Shown here in pieces: positions 24,602-40,712 of a stretch of 47,667 nucleotides of DNA. Under the pieces are notes generated by a model, which saw only the letters and a list, made by a program, of their open reading frames with translations, ran no database searches and was not told where the DNA came from. A program made the translations under genes and the position numbers. The stretch comes from an uncultured Planctomycetia bacterium (GTDB lineage Bacteria; Planctomycetota; Phycisphaerae; Phycisphaerales; SM1A02), in NCBI GenBank assembly GCA_937871505.1, contig CALMPF010000005.1:1-47667 (forward strand). The letters are read 5' to 3'. The first letter of the stretch is position 1. The number at the start of each line of letters is the position of its first letter.

Positions 24602-25609
24602 ATGCGAGACTTTCGGCTTCGAACCGACCTCACGCGATCCGTGGTGAAGGGGTACGCCCTTCCGCTGGGGATCGAGGCGAGCGAGATGGAACCCCCCGTG
24701 CAGGGGTACACGCTCGCGTACAACGAGGCGGAGGAGGACGAGCCGGACAGCTACGCGTTCCACGTGGTCGTCTCGCACGAGCGCCTCCGCGCCGTCATCC
24801 GCGCCGCGTTCGACCTGCTCCCCGACGAGGTCGTTCCGATCGTCGAGATCGGCTCCCGGGACGCCTATCGCGCCGTCGACGTCTTTCTCGGAGAGGAGGC
24901 GGTGAGCAGGGCGCACTTCCTCGCGGTCTGGCACGCCTTCGAGTCGATCATCCTCGAGGACGCATCGCTCGGCGTCGGCGCCAACAGCGAAGAGCCGTTC
25001 ATCGAGGTGTTCGTCGACTCGTGGAAGGGGGTGGCGATCCACGTCCCCATCGACATGCGCGACCGGGTCGAGGAGGTGCTGCACGGGCTCGGGCTCGATG
25101 AGGTTCCGGAGACATGGGCGGACGATCCCGAGAGCGACCCGCTGCCGGGAACGGCGATCCGCGATGTCCTCGAGCTGGTCGACGAGCAGTCCCCGGACAT
25201 CGATGAGCTGCTGCTCCAGCTCCGCGAGCTCTGGGGTCTCGAGCTCAACGTCGACCCGGAGACGAATCTCGACGAGGCGGGCAGGAACCTCGGGCTGACG
25301 CTCTGGCACGCCGTCGTCGTCGCGGAGAGCGCCGACGGCGATCCCGACCGCGGCGCGTACATCTCGATCTGGGCCTCCGCCTCGTCGATGACGGAGATGG
25401 AGGAGCTCATCGAGCACGCGATGGAGGAGTGCCCCGACTGGTCGTTTCAGAGCGTCTACTCGCTCGACCGCGTCGCCTTCGACGAGCGTCCGGAGCCGCT
25501 GGTCGACCTTCCGCCGCGGTCGCGGGAGCCGAAGGTCCACCTCGTCGAGGTCGACTCGTGGGGCGAGCCGCCGCGCCAGGGCCGCGGAAAGGGCGCCGCG
25601 CGTGGGTGA
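24602..25609 (+). CDS. Acidic hypothetical protein
   Basis: 335 aa, no recognised family, no signal peptide and no membrane segments, so presumably cytoplasmic. It is strongly acidic. Two regions with similar rhythm (about 50-160 and 225-300) contain strands alternating with E-E-L-I-E/E-E-V-L-H helices, which may mean an internal duplication of an alpha/beta unit; this is a visual impression only. The last ~35 residues are basic and probably disordered. The coding sequence overlaps the YkgJ-type gene by 8 bp (GTG 25602, TGA 25607-25609), so the two are translationally coupled. TAGCAT lies 9 nt before the ATG and there is no Shine-Dalgarno sequence. Codon usage matches the window. Confidence 0.78.
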   Translation: MRDFRLRTDLTRSVVKGYALPLGIEASEMEPPVQGYTLAYNEAEEDEPDSYAFHVVVSHERLRAVIRAAFDLLPDEVVPIVEIGSRDAYRAVDVFLGEEAVSRAHFLAVWHAFESIILEDASLGVGANSEEPFIEVFVDSWKGVAIHVPIDMRDRVEEVLHGLGLDEVPETWADDPESDPLPGTAIRDVLELVDEQSPDIDELLLQLRELWGLELNVDPETNLDEAGRNLGLTLWHAVVVAESADGDPDRGAYISIWASASSMTEMEELIEHAMEECPDWSFQSVYSLDRVAFDERPEPLVDLPPRSREPKVHLVEVDSWGEPPRQGRGKGAARG

Positions 25610-26201
25610 GCGCAGGGGACGGCCGCGCGGCGAGGGCGGCGACGCGGGCTCGTCGCCGGATGCCGCCGAGAAGGAAGCGCCGGGCTCGGGCGAAGCGCCG
25701 CGAAAGGGCCTCGCGACGCGCACGCCCGGCGGAGCGGGCCGGTCGCAGCTCGAACAGGCGCCGGAGTGGTATCGCGACGGGCTGCGCTTCGAGTGCACGC
25801 TCTGCGGCAACTGCTGCACCGGTCCCGAGGGCGTGGTCTGGTTCACGCCGGAGGAAGGTCGGGCGATGGCGGCCGCGCTCGACCTCGACGAGGCGACCTT
25901 CTACCGACGCCACGCGCGGCGCGTCGACGGCCGCTGGTCGCTGCGCGAGGCGGTCCTCGAGGACGGCCGGCATGACTGCGTCTTCCTCGACCGGGGGACG
26001 ATCCCCGGCAAGGCCCTCTGCCGCGTCTACTCGGCGCGGCCGACGCAGTGCCGGACGTGGCCCTTCTGGCCGGAGAACCTCACCTCGCGCCGGGCGTGGA
26101 CCAACGCGAAGGCGAGGCCGCCCTGTCCCGGGATCGACAGCGGGCCGCTGATTCCCGTCGAAGCGATCCGGATCCTGCGGGACGCGACGGTCGAGGGGTG
26201 A
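25602..26201 (+). CDS. YkgJ-type cysteine-cluster protein
   Basis: 199 aa with a GTG start inside the end of the preceding gene. A ~60-residue disordered lead is followed by the YkgJ/CxxCxxCC family core (putative zinc- or iron-chelating domain): C65-T-L-C68-G-N-C71-C72, then D-C-V-F-L, L-C-R-V-Y, P-x-Q-C-R-T-W-P-F-W and P-C-P-G-I. All eight cysteines expected to bind the metal or Fe-S cluster are present. The W-P-F-W and R-P-x-x-C-R elements are typical. The biochemical role of the family is not well established. Coupling to the acidic protein upstream suggests the pair act together. GGAAAGG just upstream of the GTG could serve as ribosome site. Confidence 0.88.
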   Translation: MGERRGRPRGEGGDAGSSPDAAEKEAPGSGEAPRKGLATRTPGGAGRSQLEQAPEWYRDGLRFECTLCGNCCTGPEGVVWFTPEEGRAMAAALDLDEATFYRRHARRVDGRWSLREAVLEDGRHDCVFLDRGTIPGKALCRVYSARPTQCRTWPFWPENLTSRRAWTNAKARPPCPGIDSGPLIPVEAIRILRDATVEG

Positions 26202-26211
26202 GCGAAGCGCC

Positions 26212-26312
26212 GGCACCGCGCCCTGACGTCCCGAAGCCCTGAAGGCCCGAAGCCCGGAAGGCCTCACACCCTGAAGGCCTCAAGCCCTCAAGCCCTCAAG
26301 CCCTCAAGCCTT
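26212..26312. repeat. Degenerate GAAGGCCC / CAAGCCCT repeat run
   Basis: In the convergent gap between the YkgJ-type gene and the gene ending at 26498, a run of loosely repeated GAAGCCCT/GAAGGCC words leads into four nearly perfect 8-bp copies of CAAGCCCT at 26281-26312. The remaining ~185 bases up to 26497 show nothing else. No terminator hairpin with a T-run was found. Confidence 0.65.
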
Positions 26313-26497
26313 GACGTCTTGACGCGGTGACGACTTGGTGTCCTGCCGCCTCGCCTCGGCGCGCCGGCTGACCGAAGCGTCACGGCGCGGCGGAGCCCGA
26401 TGGCGCGGGGGAGCGTGCGTGAGAAGCGCGCCGCCGACGCCCGGAGGCTTTGGACACCCTCGGTGCCGCTCGACGGTCGCCGCCCGACCGGCGCCTC

Positions 26498-27853
26498 TCA
26501 GAAGGCTTCCGGGGACGCGCACGCGAAGAGCGCCGAGGAAGTCCGCGATGCCCAGCGCCAGATCGCGTCGGTCTCCCCGGGAGCCCGGTCGGGAAGCTGC
26601 GGGACCCAGTCGCGCTCCTGCGCTCTGCGGCGCGCGAGGACGCGCGCGAGCAGGACCGAGGGCGTCGGTCCGGCGTCCGCGGGGGCGTCAAGGTGGACCT
26701 CGATGAGCACCGCATCGGCGTCCGACCCGTCTGACGCTGCGGGAGGCCCGCCCTCGGCAGCGCCTTCGATGAGCGCGAGCGCGCGATGGCGCCCGTCGTC
26801 GCCGCCGTCGATGGCGACGATGGCAGCCTGCGCGGGCGTCGCATCGGAGATCAGGCGCAGCGCCGCGCCGACGGAGTGCCTTCCGAAGTCACCCCCGGCG
26901 AGCCGAGAGGGCATCGCCGCGATCGCCGCGACGATCTGCGCTGCGCGCTCCGCGGGCACGATGCCTGCGGGGAGCATCGCCATCACGAGCTCCGGCGGCC
27001 GGAGCACGCCCCGGAGCTCGACGCCCGCAGGGATCGACGAGCCTGCCGGAGTCGTCGCCGAGAGATCGACCGCGGCTTCGACGAGCCGGTAGCCGCCCCC
27101 CTCGCGGGTGCCGTCGTCCACATGCGGTTGATCGACGGCGAGCTCGATCTCCTGCGCCAGCGCGACGAGCGGGTCGAAGGCGGAGCCCGGACGAACCTCG
27201 CCGCTCAGGCGCGTCGGGCCGATCGCGAGATCCTCCTCAGCGCGGGCGAGCGTGCGGAGGACCCCGGCGAGGGCGACGCACGGAGGATCGAAGGACCCCT
27301 CGCCGGAACGCGGCGGGCGCGTCGGCGACTTCCAGCCCAGCGGGCCCCCGGCGGGCGCGTCGATGGACCACTCCTGGCGCCGATGTCCGCTCTCCACCCT
27401 CTCCGTGATGGTGAGAGTGCCGGGATCCGCGTGGTCAAGCCCGCCGGACGAGGGAGCGAAGGAGAGCGCGATGCGCTCCCCGGGGAGACCGCGCGCGGCG
27501 AGGCGCGTCCACGTCGCGAGGCGGAGCGAGGTCGGGAGCGGGTCGCCCGCCTCAAAGCGCGGTTCGCACTCGATCCGCGCGGTGACGCGGATCGTCATCG
27601 CGCTGCGCGGACCGCGCCGCCGGGAGAGGATGACGAGGCGGCCCTCCTCGATCGCGGCGCCCGCGACGAGCTCGAGCTCGAGCGCCGGCACGATCAGCCG
27701 AGCCGGGACCGACGAGGTGACGAGCGCTGTGCTGCCCTCGATCGCGGCCACCTCGGCCGCGGCGCGGACCGCCTGCGCGACGCAGGAGAGCACGATCTCG
27801 TCGAGCTGATCAGGGCGGCGGGGGTGCGAGGCTGGAACGGCCGGGGGGCTCAC
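26498..27853 (-). CDS. Hypothetical protein, last gene of the four-gene cluster
   Basis: 451 aa from a GTG at 27853, overlapping the upstream gene's TGA by 4 bp (GTGA), so translation is coupled. No known family is recognised, and there is no signal peptide or membrane segment. Near the N-terminus is a helix with L-D-E-I-V-L-S-C-V-A-Q-A-V-R-A-A-A-E, followed by S-V-P-A-R-L-I-V-P-A-L-E-L-E-L-V and a strand with I-R-V-T-A-R-I-E. This helix-then-proline-then-strand order recurs in the three upstream genes. The C-terminal half (about 280-451) is A/P/G-rich and apparently mixed alpha/beta. It could be a structural or adaptor component; no catalytic motif is visible. Confidence 0.72.
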   Translation of the reverse strand: MSPPAVPASHPRRPDQLDEIVLSCVAQAVRAAAEVAAIEGSTALVTSSVPARLIVPALELELVAGAAIEEGRLVILSRRRGPRSAMTIRVTARIECEPRFEAGDPLPTSLRLATWTRLAARGLPGERIALSFAPSSGGLDHADPGTLTITERVESGHRRQEWSIDAPAGGPLGWKSPTRPPRSGEGSFDPPCVALAGVLRTLARAEEDLAIGPTRLSGEVRPGSAFDPLVALAQEIELAVDQPHVDDGTREGGGYRLVEAAVDLSATTPAGSSIPAGVELRGVLRPPELVMAMLPAGIVPAERAAQIVAAIAAMPSRLAGGDFGRHSVGAALRLISDATPAQAAIVAIDGGDDGRHRALALIEGAAEGGPPAASDGSDADAVLIEVHLDAPADAGPTPSVLLARVLARRRAQERDWVPQLPDRAPGETDAIWRWASRTSSALFACASPEAF

Positions 27854-29133
27854 CGGCGTCCGTCCGGCGCGGGCGAGATCGCGTCGGCGACCGCCTTCTG
27901 CCAGTCAGCGAGATCGACGAGCGCGAAGGCGATCGTGCGCAGCGCGGCCGGGAGCGTCCCCGGATGGCTTGACCGTTCCGCTGAATCGAGCCGCGGAGGC
28001 TCACCGAGCAGGAGGCGCACGGCGTCGAACTCCGCGTCCTCGGAGGCGCCGATCTGCACGCGGCTCGCCCTGATCGCGGTGACGGAGTCCTCGGGCGCGC
28101 CGGTGCCACTCCTGGCGCGCTGCTGCCGCACGAGGAGCACCTCCGGTCCGATCGCGGACGCATCGCCTGCGGGAGGGAGCGGCAGGATCCGAGCGACCGC
28201 GCGCTGCGCGTCCGGGTCGCCGGGTTCCGCCGCGGCGCGCCGGAAGAGCGCCGCGAGCTCTCCGCGCTCGGTCGGATCGAGCACGAGCTGGTCGAGCAGC
28301 GGACGCGTGCGCGCAAGGCGCGCTGCGACGTCGGGCGGCGGCGGCGCTGCGACGACGGTGAACTTCACGCGGTTCTCGATGAGCAGGTCGGAGGAGCTCT
28401 TCGACTTCGCGATGAAGACGTCGAAGCCGCGGTCCCTGCGCTTCTGCATCGCGAAGTGAATCTCGGCCTCCGCCTGCGGGATGCGAAAGCTCGTCGGCAC
28501 CGCGACGCCCCCGAGGGAGCTGCCGGCGCTGTAGCGCTCGCTCTCCGCGTCGAGATCGCGCTGGGCGGCGATCACGCCCTTGCCGACGGCCTCGAAGAAG
28601 GAGCGGATGCTCGTGGCGGCGGCCGCTTGATCAGGCTCCGTGAGGTTCGCGAGGGCCGCGCCTCGAGCGCCGGCGCTGCGCGACACGCGGTCGATCAGCG
28701 CCAGCTCCTCGCGCGTCGTCGCATCCGTCGCGGCGTCGTCGAGCGTGCGGAGGATCCGGCGCCGCTCTTCGAGCGCTCCCTCGGGAGCGGGCGCTGCCGG
28801 CACGCCCGCCCCGGGACGTCCGCCTCGTGCCCTTCGCGCACCCGGGGCGTCATCCGGCGCTCCGCCCGCCTCCATCCGGAGACTGCCGGGCAGCGGGTCC
28901 GCGGCCGGGGGAACGGCAAGCGCCTCGCCGATGGAGGCGATGACGGCGCTGCGCAGGGCTTCCACGCTCTCCCGCGGTGCCGCGGGCGGTTCCGGACGTC
29001 CGCCGCGCGCGGTTGCCTTGGCTCGACCGCCCCTCTTCGCGGGCGCCGCGGCGCGCGCGCTCTTCGGCCTGCTGGCGCTCGCCGTGCCGGACGATTCAGG
29101 GGTGCGGCGGGTCGACTTCTTGCGGGCCATCAC
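27850..29133 (-). CDS. Hypothetical protein with helix-strand module, cluster gene
   Basis: 427 aa; GTG at 29133 or ATG at 29130, with AAGGAG 7-10 nt upstream. The first ~50 residues are a lysine/arginine/alanine-rich basic tail resembling a histone-like or DNA-binding tail, and about 50-130 are disordered. The middle shows the cluster module: S-F-F-E-A-V-G-K-G-V-I-A-A-Q-R-D-L-D, then V-P-T-S-F-R-I-P-Q-A-E-A-E-I-H-F, then a strand-turn region ending V-K-F-T-V-V-A-A-P-P-P-P. From memory this layout is reminiscent of DUF2589-type proteins; that is a weak inference. The C-terminal ~150 residues are helical. The gene is coupled to the downstream 451-aa gene by a 4-bp overlap and starts 84 nt after the upstream gene. 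Confidence 0.72.
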   Translation of the reverse strand: MMARKKSTRRTPESSGTASASRPKSARAAAPAKRGGRAKATARGGRPEPPAAPRESVEALRSAVIASIGEALAVPPAADPLPGSLRMEAGGAPDDAPGARRARGGRPGAGVPAAPAPEGALEERRRILRTLDDAATDATTREELALIDRVSRSAGARGAALANLTEPDQAAAATSIRSFFEAVGKGVIAAQRDLDAESERYSAGSSLGGVAVPTSFRIPQAEAEIHFAMQKRRDRGFDVFIAKSKSSSDLLIENRVKFTVVAAPPPPDVAARLARTRPLLDQLVLDPTERGELAALFRRAAAEPGDPDAQRAVARILPLPPAGDASAIGPEVLLVRQQRARSGTGAPEDSVTAIRASRVQIGASEDAEFDAVRLLLGEPPRLDSAERSSHPGTLPAALRTIAFALVDLADWQKAVADAISPAPDGRR

Positions 29134-29217
29134 GCGGAATCTCCTTGCTCAGTGCGATGCTCGGTGCGATCTCAGGAAGGGTCGCCGCAGGCTCGATCCG
29201 TCAGGAGCTGGTTGCGG

Positions 29218-29895
29218 TCACGATCCGCCGCCGTCCGCGTTTTCCTTCTTCGCTTCGGGGAGCTTGCGGTTCGTCATCAGCTCGAAGAGCGCCTTCCAGC
29301 TCTCGACGAGCTGAGCGTCCGCGGCGGTCTTTCCAGGCAGCGAGTTGTCCTTGGTCATCAGCGGCCGGGCGGCGCTGATCAGCTCGGTGGAGTCGGCGGG
29401 CGCGACCGAATAGGCGTTGATCACCGCGGTGATCCGCGCCGCCGCCCGGTAGTCATGGCCGTAGCTCGCCGAGAATCCCGCGTTGACCATGAACGCGCCG
29501 ATCGCGACCCCCCCCGCGACAGATCCGCCGAGGTCGACGCGCTCGGCGAGGTCGGCGCGGAAGTCGATCGTCGTCTGGGTGAACTGGTATCGCGGCGGCA
29601 TCAGGAGCGTGAGGATCTTGACGATGCGGTCGAAGCTCGCCGCGTCGAGGTCCTCAAAGTCCCCCGCGCTCGCGGGCGGATTGGCCGCTCCCGGCTTTCC
29701 CGGCGCGCGGCTCTGCCCTGCGAGCTCGAGGATCCGGCCGATCGCTTCGAGGAACCCGGCGTTGAGCTCCTTCTGGCTCTCGGCGATCGCGAGGCCGAGG
29801 CGGGCGATCACCTCTGGAAGGCTGTAGAGCTGCGAGGTCAGGCGGTCGAGGCGCGGGTTGCTGGGACGCTTGGCGAGCGAACTGGTGGGAGGCAT
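29218..29895 (-). CDS. Hypothetical DUF2589-like protein, cluster gene
   Basis: 225 aa from ATG 29895; longer in-frame extensions are arginine-rich and unlikely. An N-terminal helix L-P-E-V-I-A-R-L-G-L-A-I-A-E-S-Q-K-E-L leads, through a P/A-rich linker, to F-D-R-I-V-K-I-L-T-L-L-M-P-P-R-Y-Q-F, then T-T-I-D-F-R-A-D-L, a glycine-rich turn, S-A-S-Y-G-H-D-Y, and a long strand A-A-R-I-T-A-V-I-N-A-Y-S. The alternation of a lead helix, a proline, an I-D-F strand and an S-x-S-Y turn resembles DUF2589-type proteins as I remember them. I cannot confirm this without a profile search. No signal peptide is present. The C-terminus is a charged E-A-K-K-E-N-A-D tail. It is the most compact member of the cluster. 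Confidence 0.7.
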   Translation of the reverse strand: MPPTSSLAKRPSNPRLDRLTSQLYSLPEVIARLGLAIAESQKELNAGFLEAIGRILELAGQSRAPGKPGAANPPASAGDFEDLDAASFDRIVKILTLLMPPRYQFTQTTIDFRADLAERVDLGGSVAGGVAIGAFMVNAGFSASYGHDYRAAARITAVINAYSVAPADSTELISAARPLMTKDNSLPGKTAADAQLVESWKALFELMTNRKLPEAKKENADGGGS

Positions 29896-30070
29896 GATGG
29901 TGAGTTCCCGGGTTGGGCGAAGGGTGGCGGAGAGCCGATGCGCGAGCGGGCGGGACCGCGCGTGCCGAAGCCGTCGAGTGGATTGGCGCGGGATGCTCCG
30001 GCGGCGGCGCGGGCTGCGCGACTCGGGAACGAGCCCCGCGGTCAGGACGCCAGTCCCGCGCGGCGCGAGG

Positions 30071-30643
30071 TCACTCCGTCGCGCTCGCCGTCGCCGCCGT
30101 CGACACGATAACCAGCGCGATGCGATGCCGTCGGGCGCTCCTCGATCCGGTGGACAACCCCGCGTACTCGTGGGCGAACGGCCCCGGCAGCGACGCGTCG
30201 ATCGAGGCTGGGGCGGCGCTTCCGATGCCGATCGTGCGGCGCCGCCGCGCCGCGAGCAGCACTTCGCACTCGATCCGGGCCGAGGCGATGCGCGGCTGCG
30301 GGGCGGGAGGAACCAACCGCGCAAGGAGCGCCTCCGGCTCGTCGGCCACCGACGGCGATGGCGGCTCCGGCCGAGGGCCTCCGCGCGCATCCGCACCGCC
30401 GGCAGCGATCGCTGGCGGCGATGGTGGCGCGAGTTCCGGGTGCGGCGGCGGCGAGGGCCTCGCAGCCTCGTTCGCTGCGTCGATCATCTCCTGAGCTTCG
30501 ACGACGCCGCAGGCGAGGCGGCGAAGCAGGGCTCCGAGCGAGTCCTGGGAGGCTCCGTCCGCGGATGCGGCGGAGCGATCGAGGCTGACGGGATCTCGGC
30601 GCGTCGTCATCGTCGGGGTGGGGCGACCGCGTTTCGATGCCAT
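30071..30643 (-). CDS. Hypothetical protein, first gene of the four-gene cluster
   Basis: About 190 aa from ATG 30643 (M-A-S-K-R-G-R-P); ATG 30610 is an alternative and neither has a good ribosome site. The first ~35 residues are basic. Then comes the cluster module: L-G-A-L-L-R-R-L-A-C-G-V-V-E-A-Q-E-M-I-D, a long proline/alanine-rich linker (about 60-110), L-V-P-P-A-P-Q-P-R-I-A-S-A-R-I-E-C-E-V-L-L, and a closing strand R-I-A-L-V-I-V-S. No catalytic residues are evident. It lies downstream of rpoC on the same strand but beyond a strong hairpin, so it probably begins its own transcription unit with the three genes that follow. It is the least certain of the four, because the linker is low-complexity. 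Confidence 0.6.
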   Translation of the reverse strand: MASKRGRPTPTMTTRRDPVSLDRSAASADGASQDSLGALLRRLACGVVEAQEMIDAANEAARPSPPPHPELAPPSPPAIAAGGADARGGPRPEPPSPSVADEPEALLARLVPPAPQPRIASARIECEVLLAARRRRTIGIGSAAPASIDASLPGPFAHEYAGLSTGSRSARRHRIALVIVSTAATASATE

Positions 30644-30786
30644 CGGAGCGTGGGACGGGTCGCGCCCGGCAGAGGCTCGAGCCGCCCCGGAGCCCGAATG
30701 ACCTTCGCCACAGGCTGCCAGACCGGTCCCGCGCGGTCGATGCGACCGGCGCTCCGCCATTCTCCCCCGACTCGCCCCGGAACGCC

Positions 30787-30831
30787 AGATCGCGTCTCCC
30801 GCCTCCGTGGGGAGGGCAGGAGACGCGATCT
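30787..30831 (-). terminator. Strong hairpin downstream of rpoC
   Basis: A perfect 13-bp stem, AGATCGCGTCTCC (30787-30799) with GGAGACGCGATCT (30819-30831). The 19-nt loop can itself form a 5-bp stem (CCTCC/GGAGG). It lies ~97 nt beyond the rpoC stop. No U-run follows on the minus strand, as is often the case in high-GC genomes. It probably ends the rplK-rpoC transcript and insulates the four-gene cluster. Confidence 0.65.
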
Positions 30832-30927
30832 GTCTCGGCGCGATCCTGGTGGGTCGAGCGGATCGCCCGTCGAATCACGTGAGCCTCGGGCCATCGCCGC
30901 AGGAGGGCGATGACTCGCGGGGCCGGC

Positions 30928-35316
<4,389 letters not shown>

Positions 35317-35346
35317 GGCGTTTCCGAGGTGCATTTCCGAGGCGCT

Positions 35347-35420
35347 GGCCCCGGGGGCCGGGCGGGGGCCGGGCCGGGGGCCGGGCCGGGGGCCGGGAGG
35401 GGGCCGGGAGGGGGCGGGGC
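35347..35420. repeat. GGGGGCCGGG repeat between rpoB and rpoC
   Basis: Within the 237-bp rpoB-rpoC gap, the plus strand carries about six head-to-tail variants of GGGGGCCGGG, each with one or two runs of 3-5 G. The plus strand is the template for rpoBC, so the mRNA is C-rich and the template could form G-quadruplexes. Copies are nearly identical, suggesting recent slippage. Confidence 0.7.
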
Positions 35421-35553
35421 TCCGTTCCGGCCGGGCGAGGGCCGCCTGAGGGCGGCCCGAGGTGCGTTCCGGGCGGAGGCCCGGGTGGGACGAGGGGAGG
35501 GGGGTCGCGCGGCGCAGTCCGCCGCGCCCGCCCGCGATCGCGGCGAAGGTCCG

Positions 35554-39357
<3,804 letters not shown>

Positions 39358-40156
39358 CGGCGTGTGTCCCCTCCGTCTTGGGAGGATCGAGGGATGGGAG
39401 AAGAGATCGCGAGGACGTCGGGAGAGTCCTGGCGCTGCGTCGCTCTGCACGAATCGCATGCCGCCTCGAGCGAGCTGGGCATCGGCTGGTCCTCAGCGCG
39501 GCCGCAGCGGGGCGAGCGGGTCGACGGCGGGACCGATCTCGCATCCGCGCACGACGCCCGGAGGGGCCTCGATCGTGGAATGACGAACGACAGGACGCCG
39601 ATCTCTCGATCGTCGCCCTGCCGGGACCGCCTGCATTCAGTTCAGAGAAGCCGCGCCAAGCCCGCCAGTGTACCCGGATCGCCGCCGGGGAGCAAGCGGT
39701 CGCCAGCAAGCAGCGTGCCGCTCGACCGGCGGAGAACTGCGCGGTCGCGGGCGCGGCTTCGACGGTCGCGGGGCCGAGCTCGGCGGTGAGCGGGCAAACG
39801 GCGGACAGGGCGTCGGCCGCATCGGCCCGGCGCCCGCGGGCCGCGACCCGCCGGAGGAGCGGCAGGAGGGGGGAGCTGCGGGGAACGTCGGTGACCCCCG
39901 TCCCCGGTCGCCCCGCTCCCGCCCCCCCTCCCCGGAGGCCCCCCCGGGGTCCCCCGGCGAAGGGGAGGCGCTCGACGGCGGGCCAGCCGCGGTCGGAGGG
40001 CTGGGCGGTTGCCGTGAGTGCCTGCGGCGCCCGCCCTCCTGCGGCGAATGAACGCGGGCCGCCACCCAGCCGGCAGACCAGTCAGAAGACTGGTCAGAAC
40101 ACCGGTCAGGAGGCGGCCCGCGAACGATGCAGCGAAGGAGCCGGAGGGCGGCGCGC
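39358..40156 (-). other. Long rplL-rpoB intergenic spacer
   Basis: 799 nt without a credible gene; the crossing open frames are R/A/G/P-rich and overlap each other. It includes a structured element at 40053-40122 (listed separately). The rest is GC-rich, with a C/G-homopolymer patch near 39895-39960. In E. coli the equivalent gap is ~320 nt and holds an attenuator and an RNase III site. A similar role is plausible here but not shown. Confidence 0.5.
40053..40122 (-). promoter_or_regulatory. Two-tier stem-loop in rplL-rpoB gap
   Basis: An outer perfect 11-bp stem, CGCGGGCCGCC (40053-40063) with GGCGGCCCGCG (40112-40122), encloses a perfect 8-bp hairpin GACCAGTC/GACTGGTC (40076-40083 with 40088-40095) with a 4-nt loop. 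Two further GGTCAG words lie between. It begins 34 nt after the rplL stop and has no U-run. It could be an attenuator or an RNase III-type processing site that sets the ratio of ribosomal protein to polymerase. Confidence 0.6.
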
Positions 40157-40567
40157 TTACTTGATCACGACCTTGGCGCCGGCCTTCTCGAGCTCGCTCT
40201 TGAGCTTCTCGGCGTCCTCCTTCGAGACCTTCTCCTTGACGGCCTTGGGAGCCCCGTCGACGACGTCCTTCGCCTCCTTGAGGCCGAGGCCGGTGGCCTC
40301 GCGGACGACCTTGATGACCTGGATCTTGTTCGCGCCGGCGTTCTCAAGGACGACGTCGAACTCGGTCTGCTCCTCGGCCTTGGCCGCGCCGCCGTCGCCG
40401 GCGCCCGCAGCCGCGACCATGACCGCACCGCCCGCGGCGGGCTCGATGCCGTAGGTGGCCTTCATGTAGTCGGCGAGGTCGACGGCCTCCTTCAGCGTGA
40501 GCCCGGCGATCTCGTCGCCCAGCTTGCTGATCTTCGCGTCGAACGTCTTGGTGGCGGTGTCGGACAT
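40157..40567 (-). CDS. rplL: 50S ribosomal protein L7/L12
   Basis: 136 aa, the multi-copy stalk protein that recruits translation GTPases. An N-terminal dimerisation helix region (about 10-45, [14 protein letters not shown]) is followed by an A/G-rich hinge (46-66) and the C-terminal domain, [29 protein letters not shown], ending V-V-I-K. The N-terminus is about 10 residues longer than E. coli's 121-aa protein. It follows rplJ after 145 nt and precedes the long structured spacer before rpoB. Confidence 0.98.
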   Translation of the reverse strand: MSDTATKTFDAKISKLGDEIAGLTLKEAVDLADYMKATYGIEPAAGGAVMVAAAGAGDGGAAKAEEQTEFDVVLENAGANKIQVIKVVREATGLGLKEAKDVVDGAPKAVKEKVSKEDAEKLKSELEKAGAKVVIK

Positions 40568-40712
40568 GGTGATTCGTGCTCCGGTCGTGGGAAATGCTGC
40601 GTCCGAGAGGGGCCGCGGGCTGCGGCCGTTATCCCGCGAGGGGCCAGTCGGTGGCGCGTGGTTCGGGTGCTGGGAGAGAGCGAGCGGCGGTGGGGACTCG
40701 ATCGGCGGGCGA

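Noticed and set aside
26786..30111. Two long plus-strand frames antisense to the four-gene cluster
   Set aside because: Their products are R/A/G/E-rich without patterned secondary structure. The minus-strand proteins share a module and have coupled starts and a ribosome site.
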